Made by a program: the position numbers and the translations under genes. The notes under the pieces are model-generated. The model made no database searches. It had not been told where the DNA came from and worked only from the letters and a program-made list of their open reading frames with translations. Of a stretch of DNA of 49,539 nucleotides, positions 8,334-15,156 are shown one piece after another. Each line of letters begins with the position of its first letter. The first letter of the stretch is position 1. This DNA is from Bacteroidaceae bacterium (GTDB lineage: Bacteria; Bacteroidota; Bacteroidia; Bacteroidales; Bacteroidaceae): positions 1 through 49,539 of the forward strand of contig CAADWS010000207.1 of assembly GCA_900752815.1 (NCBI GenBank). Reading direction: 5' to 3'.

Positions 8334-9584
8334 ATGCGCGTATTATTAGTCAATACATCCGAACGTACGGGCGGCGCCTCGATAGCGGCCTGCCGCCTGA
8401 CCCGGGCCCTCGGCAACAGCGGCGTGGAGGCCCGGCTGCTGGTGCGCGACCGCGTGAGCGACAATCCGCAGGTGCTGTCGCTGCCGGCCAGTCCCTGGAA
8501 CAAGGTGAAGTTTGTCATGGAGCGGGCGGAAATCTTCCTGTCCAACCATTTCGACCGCAGCCGTCTTTTCTCGGTGGACCACGGGGCCCACGGTGTCGAC
8601 ATCACGCGGCTGCCCGCCTTCCGTGAGGCCGACATCATTCACCTGCACTGGATTAATCAGGGCATGCTCTCGCTCAGCGACGTGGCAGCCATCCTGCGAT
8701 GCGGGAAGCCGGTGGTGTGGACACTGCACGACATGTGGCCCTGCACGGGCATCTGCCATCAGGCCGGCTATTGCGACCGCTGGCTGGAGGGCTGCGGCTA
8801 CTGTCCGCTGATAGGGAGCCGCAGCGAAAACGACCTGTCGAGCCGCACCTACCGGCGCAAGCAGCGGCTCATGCAGCAGGGACGCATCCAGCTGGTGGCC
8901 TGCAGCAGCTGGCTGGCCGACATTGCCCGGCGGTCGCCCATCACGGCGCATCAGCCGGTGGCCAGCATTCCCAACCCCATCAATACCGACTTTTACTGCC
9001 CGCAGGACAAGCGGGAAGCCCGGCAGCGCCTGAATCTGCCTCTGGACAAGCGCATCCTGCTCTTTGTGAGCTACCGCGCCACCGACAAGAACAAGGGCAT
9101 TGACTACCTGACGGAAGCTCTCAGCCTGCTCTGCCAGCGGCAGCCCGAACTGGCTCACCACCTGTGCGTGGTGCCCGTGGGCCACGAGGCGGAAAGCCTG
9201 CGCCACAGCTTTGCCTGCGAAGCCTGTCCGCAGGAATATGTGCGCAACAGCAAAATGATGCGCGACCTTTACAATGCGGCCGACCTGCTCGTGCTCCCCA
9301 CGCTCATGGACAATCTGCCCAACACCATCGTGGAAGGCATGGCCTGCGGCGTGCCCTGCGTGGGATTTGAGGTGGGCGGACTGCCCCAGATGATTGCGCA
9401 CGGCGAGGACGGCTATCTGGCCCGCCTGCGCGATGCGGCCGACTTTGCCGAGGGCATCGGCCTGCTCCTTTTCTCGTCGCGCTATGCCGCCATTTCGGAA
9501 GCCGCCCGCCGCAAGGCTGTCGAAAACTATTCGGAAAAGGTGGTGGCCCGCCGTTACATCGAACTTTACCAAAGTCTATTATAA
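8334..9584 (+). CDS. Glycosyltransferase family 4
   Basis: A 416-aa GT-B fold glycosyltransferase, probably building a surface polysaccharide. The start at 8334 (MRVLLVNTSERTGGASIA) places the first Rossmann strand at the N-terminus; an in-frame ATG at 8250 would fall at the predicted transcription start and adds unconserved residues. The N-terminal half carries HLHWINQG and HDMWPCTGICH followed by a cysteine cluster (CDRW..GCGYCP), seen in a capsule-type GT4 subgroup. The C-terminal half carries the donor-site motif EGMACGVPCVGFEVGG. It is first in an operon with a GT2 gene (61 bp gap) and recX. Donor and acceptor sugars cannot be read. Confidence 0.88.
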   Translation: MRVLLVNTSERTGGASIAACRLTRALGNSGVEARLLVRDRVSDNPQVLSLPASPWNKVKFVMERAEIFLSNHFDRSRLFSVDHGAHGVDITRLPAFREADIIHLHWINQGMLSLSDVAAILRCGKPVVWTLHDMWPCTGICHQAGYCDRWLEGCGYCPLIGSRSENDLSSRTYRRKQRLMQQGRIQLVACSSWLADIARRSPITAHQPVASIPNPINTDFYCPQDKREARQRLNLPLDKRILLFVSYRATDKNKGIDYLTEALSLLCQRQPELAHHLCVVPVGHEAESLRHSFACEACPQEYVRNSKMMRDLYNAADLLVLPTLMDNLPNTIVEGMACGVPCVGFEVGGLPQMIAHGEDGYLARLRDAADFAEGIGLLLFSSRYAAISEAARRKAVENYSEKVVARRYIELYQSLL

Positions 9585-9645
9585 ACCAGGTTGCCGCGGC
9601 CGTAGCGCAGTCCTCTGAACTGCCTGCCGCACCGGCATCCCCAAA

Positions 9646-10470
9646 ATGAACCAACCTTTCAGCAACATGTCAGAACCTCCGCTAAAAATCACCGTCGCCA
9701 CCGTCACTTACAACGCGGCCGCACAGATAGGCCGCACCATCGCCAGTGTCGAGGCGCAGGACTATCCCCACGTGGAGCATCTCATCATCGACGGCAACTC
9801 GCAGGACGATACGCTTGCTACCGTCCATCATTACCAGGAGCGCAACAGCGTGGCGCCCGTGCAGCATGAAATCAACTGCCTGAGCGAACCCGACGACGGA
9901 CTCTACGACGCCATGAACAAGGCGCTCGACATGGCCACCGGCGACTATATCGTCTTTCTGAACGCCGGCGACACCCTCCACTCCCCTACTACCCTTTCGC
10001 ACGTGGCTGCCGTGGCCCGGCAGGCAAAGACGGAATGGCGCGGAAAATTGCCCGCCGTGATTTACGGTGACACCGACCTGGTGGACAGCGAAGGCCGCTT
10101 CCTGCGCCACCGCCGTCTGTCGCCGCCCGAAAAACTGACCTGGCGCTCGTTCCGCAGCGGCATGCTGGTGTGTCACCAGGCTTTTTATGCGCGCACCGAC
10201 CTGGCGCGGCAGTTCCCCTACGACCAGCGCTACCGTTTTTCGGCCGATTTTGACTGGTGTATCCGCATCATGCGCGAAGCCAAGCGCGGAAAACTCGCGC
10301 TGGTTCACAGCCATGAGGTGCTGGCCGACTATCTGAGCGAAGGCATGACCACGCAAAACCATCAGGCTTCGCTGCGGGAGCGTTTCCACATCATGACGCG
10401 CCACTATGGCTGGATTTCCACGTCGCTCTACCACCTGTGGTTCGTCCTGCGGAGCCTGCTGAAGAAATAA
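9646..10470 (+). CDS. Glycosyltransferase family 2
   Basis: A 274-aa GT-A fold glycosyltransferase of the WcaA type, using a nucleotide sugar. Visible motifs are the N-terminal VATVTYNAAAQIGRTIASV, the metal-site region GDYIVFLNAGD, YGDTDLVD, and FSADFDWCIR near the acceptor site. No membrane segments are evident, so it is cytoplasmic or peripheral. The ATG at 9646 is used; a second in-frame ATG at 9667 (MSEPPLKITVA) is equally plausible. It lies between the GT4 gene and recX, whose start is 6 bp after this stop. The two glycosyltransferases probably act in one short pathway, but no other polysaccharide genes are nearby. Confidence 0.88.
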   Translation: MNQPFSNMSEPPLKITVATVTYNAAAQIGRTIASVEAQDYPHVEHLIIDGNSQDDTLATVHHYQERNSVAPVQHEINCLSEPDDGLYDAMNKALDMATGDYIVFLNAGDTLHSPTTLSHVAAVARQAKTEWRGKLPAVIYGDTDLVDSEGRFLRHRRLSPPEKLTWRSFRSGMLVCHQAFYARTDLARQFPYDQRYRFSADFDWCIRIMREAKRGKLALVHSHEVLADYLSEGMTTQNHQASLRERFHIMTRHYGWISTSLYHLWFVLRSLLKK

Positions 10471-10476
10471 AGACGT

Positions 10477-10950
10477 ATGCAGAAGAAAAACCTATCGCCC
10501 GAGGAAGCCTACCGGCGGGCGGCCGCCGGATGTGCGCGACGGGAATATTGCCGGGCCGACTGGTACGGGAAAATGCTGGCGGCCGGACTCACGGCGGCGC
10601 AGGCGGAACAGGTGCTGGAGCGCCTGCAGCAGGAGCACTTCATCGACGAGGAGCGCTACTGCCGCTCGTTCGTGCACGACAAGCTCCGTTACGACCGTTG
10701 GGGCCGGGTCAAGATAGCCTGTGCCCTGCGTGCGAAAGGCATTGCTTCCGCCACCGTCGACGAGGCGCTGGCCGCCATCGACGAAGACGAATACCGCGGC
10801 GTCCTCTCTGCCCTCATTGCGCAGAAGGCCCGTTCCGTGCAAGCCGCGGGCGAGGCCGAACGCCGACGCAAGCTGGCCCGTTTTGCCGCCGGCCGCGGGT
10901 TTGAGCCGTCGCTCGTCTTCAGCCTGCTGCAGCTTGAGGGCGACGACTGA
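10477..10950 (+). CDS. recX: Regulatory protein RecX
   Basis: A 157-aa, strongly charged helical protein matching RecX, which modulates RecA filaments. Family features include CARREYCRADWYGKML, LQQEHFIDEERYCRSFVHDKLRYDRWG and KIACALRAKGI. The length is typical. The start follows the GT2 stop by 6 bp, so it is translated from the glycosyltransferase transcript; recA itself is not in the window. A terminator follows at 10985-11018. Confidence 0.88.
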   Translation: MQKKNLSPEEAYRRAAAGCARREYCRADWYGKMLAAGLTAAQAEQVLERLQQEHFIDEERYCRSFVHDKLRYDRWGRVKIACALRAKGIASATVDEALAAIDEDEYRGVLSALIAQKARSVQAAGEAERRRKLARFAAGRGFEPSLVFSLLQLEGDD

Positions 10951-10984
10951 GCGCGCCCTGCCCCGCAGCCCCGCCCGAGGATCG

Positions 10985-11018
10985 AAAAAAGCGGCAGGCA
11001 TGAAATCTGCCGCTTTTT
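10985..11018 (+). terminator. Terminator after recX
   Basis: AAAAAAGCGGCAG (10985-10997) pairs with CTGCCGCTTTTT (11007-11018) around a 9-nt loop, ending in T residues. It ends the GT4-GT2-recX transcript just before the thi promoter. Confidence 0.8.
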
Positions 11019-11020
11019 CG

Positions 11021-11052
11021 TTTGCCCGTCTGCGAAAAAGATTCTACCTTTA
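11021..11052 (+). promoter_or_regulatory. Promoter of the thi operon
   Basis: TTTG at 11021-11024, a 20-bp gap, then TACCTTTA at 11045-11052 (one mismatch from TAnnTTTG). Transcription would begin near 11059, just ahead of the TPP riboswitch. Confidence 0.6.
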
Positions 11053-11065
11053 CTGCCGGAAAGAA

Positions 11066-11176
11066 ACAAAGGGGTGCCTCTTCCCGCCGGTCTGCCTTTG
11101 CGGGCCCGACGTGCGGAAACTGGCTGAGATTATACTCTTGTACCTGATGCAGATCATGCTGCCGTAGGAATTGTGA
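11066..11176 (+). ncRNA. TPP riboswitch (THI element)
   Basis: Conserved thiamine pyrophosphate aptamer segments appear in order: GGGGTGCC (11071-11078), GGCTGAGA (11122-11129), ACCTGAT (11142-11148) and GCCGTAGGAA (11161-11170). Flanking ACAA (from 11066) and TTGT (about 11171-11174) can close the P1 stem. A variable GC-rich arm (about 11083-11105) lies between the first two segments, as in other THI elements. The downstream genes are thiamine genes and an intrinsic terminator follows, so TPP binding should switch off the operon by premature termination. Confidence 0.92.
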
Positions 11177-11190
11177 ACCGCAGAACTGCC

Positions 11191-11222
11191 ATGTATGTCC
11201 TTCTTCCCGACATACATTTTTT
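11191..11222 (+). terminator. Expression-platform terminator of the TPP riboswitch
   Basis: ATGTATGTC (11191-11199) pairs perfectly with GACATACAT (11209-11217), followed by six T. It lies between the aptamer and thiS, as expected for transcriptional control. The competing antiterminator pairing is not obvious by eye. Confidence 0.85.
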
Positions 11223-11290
11223 GTATCCCCGGGACCGACTCCCCTTGTTTCATTTCGCCGATTGAGAAAGTTTTATAAAAGATAAACGGA

Positions 11291-11488
11291 ATGAAATTGA
11301 ATGTCAACAATCAGGAAATAGAGACGCAGGTGACCAACCTGCTCGAACTGGCCGGTGAACTCGGCCTGCCCGACAAGGGAGTGGCCATCGCTGTGGACCG
11401 CTGTGTGCTGCCACGGGGCAGCTGGGAGGAATGCAAGCTGACAGAAGGAATGCAGATACTGGTCATCAATGCCGTCTTCGGCGGATAA
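11291..11488 (+). CDS. thiS: Sulfur carrier protein ThiS
   Basis: A 65-aa beta-grasp (ubiquitin-like) carrier ending in the diagnostic Gly-Gly (INAVFGG). The C-terminus is adenylated by ThiF and converted to a thiocarboxylate, which donates sulfur to the thiazole ring made by ThiG. The N-terminus (MKLNVNNQEIETQ) and length are typical. It is the first gene of the riboswitch-controlled operon; the stop lies 12 bp before thiE. Confidence 0.93.
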   Translation: MKLNVNNQEIETQVTNLLELAGELGLPDKGVAIAVDRCVLPRGSWEECKLTEGMQILVINAVFGG

Positions 11489-11500
11489 CGGGCACGAACC

Positions 11501-12130
11501 ATGGCACAGTTACAGTTCATCAGCCATACCACCCCGCGCTATTCTTATCTCGACTCCATCCGCCTGGCACTTGAGGGCGGATGCCGCTGGGTGCAGTTGC
11601 GCATGAAGGAAGCCACACCCGACGAACTGCGGCGCACGGCGCAGGCCGCCCGCGAGCTCTGCCGTCAGGCGGGAGCCACCTTTATCATCGACGACCACGC
11701 CGAACTGGTGGCTGAAGTCGGGGCCGACGGAGTGCATCTGGGCAAAAAGGACATGCCTGTCGATGAAGCCCGTCGGCTGCTGGGGCCGCACTTCCTCATT
11801 GGCGGCACCGCCAACACCATTGACGACGTGCGCGCGCTCCATGCCGCCGGCGCCGACTACATCGGCTGCGGTCCCTTCCGCTTCACCACCACCAAACAGG
11901 GGCTCAGCCCCATCCTGGGCCTTGACGGCTACCGCCGCATCCTGGCCGCCATGCGCGAGGAAGGCATCAGCCTGCCCCTGGTGGCCATCGGGGGCATCGG
12001 CTTCGACGACATTCCCGCCCTGCTCGAAGCCGGCTGTTCCGGCATTGCCCTGAGCGGTTCGGTGCTGCGGGCCGTGAATCCCGTAGCGGAAATGAAGAAA
12101 ATCGTAGAACTCTTAAACACAACTCCATGA
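11501..12130 (+). CDS. thiE: Thiamine phosphate synthase ThiE
   Basis: A 209-aa TIM-barrel enzyme joining hydroxymethylpyrimidine diphosphate (HMP-PP) and thiazole phosphate to give thiamine monophosphate. Family motifs are [30 protein letters not shown] (metal and diphosphate site), [11 protein letters not shown] and the phosphate-binding VAIGGIG. The length is normal. The stop overlaps the thiG start by 4 nt (ATGA), implying translational coupling. Confidence 0.93.
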   Translation: MAQLQFISHTTPRYSYLDSIRLALEGGCRWVQLRMKEATPDELRRTAQAARELCRQAGATFIIDDHAELVAEVGADGVHLGKKDMPVDEARRLLGPHFLIGGTANTIDDVRALHAAGADYIGCGPFRFTTTKQGLSPILGLDGYRRILAAMREEGISLPLVAIGGIGFDDIPALLEAGCSGIALSGSVLRAVNPVAEMKKIVELLNTTP

Positions 12131-12903
12131 AACCATTGATAATAGCCGGCCGCGAGTTCCATTCACGGCTTTTCCTGGGAACGGGAAAGTTCCCCTCCAA
12201 CGATTTGATGAAGGCCGCCATTGCAGCCTCGGGCACCGAGATGGTGACGCTCGCCATGAAGCGCGTCGAGCTCGGCAGTCAGGACGACGATTTGCTGAAC
12301 CACATCGTTAGCCCCGACATTCAGCTTCTCCCCAATACTTCGGGCGTACGCACGGCCGAAGAGGCCGTCTTCGCCGCACAGCTGTCGCGCGAGGCTTTCG
12401 GCACCAACTGGCTGAAACTCGAGATTCACCCCGACCCGCGCTACCTCCTCCCCGATTCTGTGGAGACGCTCAAGGCCACCGAAGAACTGGTGAAGCTCGG
12501 TTTCGTCGTGCTTCCCTACTGTCAGGCCGACCCCACCCTCTGCAAGCATCTGGAGGAAGCCGGCGCCGCCACCGTGATGCCGCTCGGCGCGCCCATCGGT
12601 ACGAACAAGGGCTTGCAGACCCGCGAATTCCTGCGCATTATCATTGAGCAGGCCAGTGTGCCCGTTGTGGTGGATGCCGGTATCGGCGCACCCAGCCATG
12701 CCGCCGAGGCCATGGAGATGGGAGCCGACGCCTGTCTGGTGAATACGGCCATCGCCGTGGCCGGCGACCCTGTGGAGATGGCCGCTGCCTTCAGGCAGGC
12801 CGTAGAGGCCGGCCGCCGCGCCTATGAGGCCGGACTCGGAGCAACCGCCGCCGGATTCGTGGCTTCGGCCTCCTCGCCGCTTACCGCCTTCCTGAATGAA
12901 TAA
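12127..12903 (+). CDS. thiG: Thiazole synthase ThiG
   Basis: A 258-aa TIM-barrel enzyme that assembles the thiazole phosphate ring from deoxyxylulose phosphate, dehydroglycine (from ThiH) and ThiS thiocarboxylate sulfur. The Schiff-base lysine is K97 in NWLKLEI. Other matches are [45 protein letters not shown] and [19 protein letters not shown]. The start overlaps the thiE stop. Only 30 bp separate it from thiH, so thiC, which sits in the thi cluster of some Bacteroides, is not here. Confidence 0.94.
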   Translation: MKPLIIAGREFHSRLFLGTGKFPSNDLMKAAIAASGTEMVTLAMKRVELGSQDDDLLNHIVSPDIQLLPNTSGVRTAEEAVFAAQLSREAFGTNWLKLEIHPDPRYLLPDSVETLKATEELVKLGFVVLPYCQADPTLCKHLEEAGAATVMPLGAPIGTNKGLQTREFLRIIIEQASVPVVVDAGIGAPSHAAEAMEMGADACLVNTAIAVAGDPVEMAAAFRQAVEAGRRAYEAGLGATAAGFVASASSPLTAFLNE

Positions 12904-12933
12904 AATGGAACGAAAAGGAAAAACAGCCGATTT

Positions 12934-14061
12934 ATGTTTTCAGAAGAATTAGAAAAGATTTCGTGGGACGACACCACGGCCCGCATCATGGCCATGACCG
13001 ATGCCGACGTGCGTCGGGCGCTGGGCAAGGAGCATTGCAGCGTGGACGACTTCATGGCCCTCGTATCGCCGGCCGCCGCCCCTTATCTGGAGGATATGGC
13101 CCGCCTGAGCCGGCACTACACCGAGGAGCGCTTCGGAAAAACCATATCGCTCTTCATCCCTCTTTACCTGACCAATTCCTGCACCAATTCGTGCGTTTAC
13201 TGCGGCTTCCACATCAGCAACCCCATGGCCCGCACCATTCTGACGCCCGAGCAGATGGAGGACGAGTTCCGCGCCATCAAGGCCCTCGGCCCCTTTGAGA
13301 ACATCCTGCTCGTCACGGGCGAGAATCCCGCCAAGGCGGGTGTGCCCTATCTGGCCCGCGCGCTCGACATCGCGAAGCGATATTTCGACAACCTCAAGAT
13401 TGAGGTGATGCCGCTCAAGGCGGAGGAATATGCCGAACTCGTGGGGCACGGACTCAACGGCGTCATCTGCTTCCAGGAGACTTACAACAAGGCCCGTTAC
13501 AACGTTTACCATCCGCGCGGCATGAAGTCGCGCTTCGACTGGCGCGTCAATGCTTTCGACCGCATGGGACAGGCCGGCGTCCACTCCATCGGCATGGGCG
13601 TGCTCATCGGACTGGAGGACTGGCGCACCGACGTGACGATGATGGCCTACCATCTGCGCTATCTGCAGCGCCACTATTGGCGGACGAAATACAGTGTCAA
13701 CTTCCCGCGCATGCGTCCGGCCGAAAACGGCGGCTTCCAGCCCAACGTCATCATGACCGACCGAGAACTGGCGCAGGTCACCTTTGCCATGCGCATCTTC
13801 GACCATGACGTCGACATCTCCTACTCCACCCGCGAACCGGCCTTCATCCGCGACAACATGGCCACGCTCGGCGTGACCACCATGAGTGCGGAGAGCAAGA
13901 CGGAGCCGGGCGGATATTACACCTACCCGCAGGCGCTGGAGCAGTTTCATGTCAGCGACGAGCGCACGGCCCGCGAAATGTTTGCGCGCCTTCGTGAACT
14001 GGGACGCGAGCCGGTGTGGAAGGACTGGGACGCTTCGTTTGACCTGATGAAGAAGGCATGA
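12934..14061 (+). CDS. thiH: 2-iminoacetate synthase ThiH (radical SAM)
   Basis: A 375-aa radical SAM enzyme that cleaves tyrosine to p-cresol and dehydroglycine, supplying ThiG. The 4Fe-4S site is C83, C87 and C90 (CTNSCVYC). Other family segments are VMPLKAEEYAEL, ICFQETYNKARY, HPRGMKSRFDWR, YSVNFPRMRPA and STREPAFIRDN. Length is typical. Its stop overlaps the thiF start by 4 nt. Using ThiH rather than the oxygen-dependent glycine oxidase ThiO fits an anaerobe. Confidence 0.94.
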   Translation: MFSEELEKISWDDTTARIMAMTDADVRRALGKEHCSVDDFMALVSPAAAPYLEDMARLSRHYTEERFGKTISLFIPLYLTNSCTNSCVYCGFHISNPMARTILTPEQMEDEFRAIKALGPFENILLVTGENPAKAGVPYLARALDIAKRYFDNLKIEVMPLKAEEYAELVGHGLNGVICFQETYNKARYNVYHPRGMKSRFDWRVNAFDRMGQAGVHSIGMGVLIGLEDWRTDVTMMAYHLRYLQRHYWRTKYSVNFPRMRPAENGGFQPNVIMTDRELAQVTFAMRIFDHDVDISYSTREPAFIRDNMATLGVTTMSAESKTEPGGYYTYPQALEQFHVSDERTAREMFARLRELGREPVWKDWDASFDLMKKA

Positions 14062-14744
14062 AACGGTATGAACGGCAAACGGCCCTGCCCGAGATAGGCG
14101 AGGCAGGGCAGCAGCGGCTGGCCCGTGCCCGGGTGCTGGTGGTGGGCGTCGGCGGACTGGGTTCGCCCCTGGCGCTCTATCTGGCGGCCGCGGGTGTGGG
14201 CACCATCGGCCTGGTGGACGACGACTGCGTGGCGCTGAGCAATTTGCAGCGGCAGGTGCTCTATGACGAGGCCCATCTGGGCTGCCGCAAGGCTGAGGCG
14301 GCTGCCGGGCGTCTGCGGGCGCTCAATGGCAGCATCTGCGTGGAGCCCTACCCTTTCCGGCTGACGGCCGACAATGCACGCCCGCTGCTGGAGCGCTATG
14401 ACGTGGTGGCCGACGGCTGTGACAACGCCGAGACGCGCTATCTCCTGAGCGACCTGTGCGAAGCGCTGGGCAAGCCTTATGTTTATGCCGCCATCCAGGG
14501 ATTTGAGGGTCAGGTGGCCGTTTTCGACACAACCCGTTCGCCGGCCACTTACCGGAGTCTGTATCCGCAGGCCCCTGCCCCGTCGGCCGCACAGCGTGCG
14601 GTGGTGGGCGTCACGCCGGCCGTGGTGGGCAGCGTGGAGGCCAGCGAGGTGCTCAAACTCATCTGTGGTTATGGCGAGCCGCTCTATGGCCGCCTCTGGA
14701 CCATCGATTTGCGCACGCTCAGCAGCTTTATAGTGGAACTTTGA
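14058..14744 (+). CDS. thiF: ThiF family adenylyltransferase (ThiS activation)
   Basis: A 228-aa E1-like enzyme predicted to adenylate the ThiS C-terminus. Features: RYERQTALPEIGEAGQQRL, the ATP loop VVGVGGLGSPLALYLAAAG, the acidic strand LVDDDCVALSNLQRQ, the basic segment GCRKAEAA, DGCDNAETRYLL and VVGVTPAVVGSVEASEVLKL. The usual zinc CxxC pairs are absent, and the cysteine normally preceding AGVLG is replaced (AAQRAVVG), so it would not form the E. coli-type acyl-disulfide. I believe this form occurs in other Bacteroidota ThiF proteins, but could not check. A terminator follows. Confidence 0.88.
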   Translation: MKRYERQTALPEIGEAGQQRLARARVLVVGVGGLGSPLALYLAAAGVGTIGLVDDDCVALSNLQRQVLYDEAHLGCRKAEAAAGRLRALNGSICVEPYPFRLTADNARPLLERYDVVADGCDNAETRYLLSDLCEALGKPYVYAAIQGFEGQVAVFDTTRSPATYRSLYPQAPAPSAAQRAVVGVTPAVVGSVEASEVLKLICGYGEPLYGRLWTIDLRTLSSFIVEL

Positions 14745-14780
14745 CGCGTGGACGGGTATCTTCCCCGTCGCGCGGGAGAA

Positions 14781-14824
14781 AAAAGGCACAGCGGACCTGA
14801 AAATGGCCGGCTGTGCCTTTTCCG
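14781..14824 (+). terminator. Terminator after the thi operon
   Basis: AAAAGGCACAGC (14781-14792) pairs with GCTGTGCCTTTT (14810-14821). It lies 36 bp after the thiF stop. The rest of 14745-15156 holds array R3 and no gene. Confidence 0.8.
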
Positions 14825-14951
14825 TATGTACGTTCCCCCGGTCCGCCCCGTTCGTGGCGGGGATGATGCTGCCTTTCTTTTTCGCGGCAGGGAGTTTCCT
14901 TTTCTCGGTGTGGCGTGCCCTTTTTTCCGCGTGGAGCATGCCTGCGAAACA

Positions 14952-15025
14952 GTCCTTACTTTCGGAAATTCTAAAGTACTGACAGTTTTTTCTAAAGTAC
15001 TGAGTGTTTTTCCGAAAGTAAGGAC
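14952..15025. repeat. 21-bp-grid array R3, four cells, ends form a 22-bp inverted repeat
   Basis: Cores start at 14952 (inverted, GTCCTTACTTT), 14973 (direct, AAAGTACTGAC), 14994 (direct, AAAGTACTGAG) and 15015 (direct, AAAGTAAGGAC), all 21 bp apart. The outer cells are both AGGA-type and, with flanks, form a perfect 22-bp inverted repeat (14947-14968 with 15009-15030) followed by T residues. The array lies between convergent thiF and the hybrid sensor gene. It could double as a terminator, but thiF already has one. Confidence 0.9.
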
Positions 15026-15156
15026 TGTTTTTTTCGTGTGCCGGCGGCCTTTTTCCCCGCCTGCCGCGGGCTGCCGTCGGGCGGTCTGCCGGCCGGAACT
15101 TCGGGCGGCGTGGTCGGGGAAACCAGTCGCCATTGTTGCCGCCTCGCGGCCGGGCA

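Noticed and set aside
12949..13950. A 333-aa minus-strand frame opposite thiH
   Set aside because: Antisense shadow of a clear radical SAM gene within a plus-strand operon.
14947..15030. The arrays as ordinary transcription terminators
   Set aside because: R6 and R7 have no opposed cells to form hairpins, R2 lies between divergent genes, and thiF, DPP, sialidase, tricorn and GH38 each have a separate conventional terminator.
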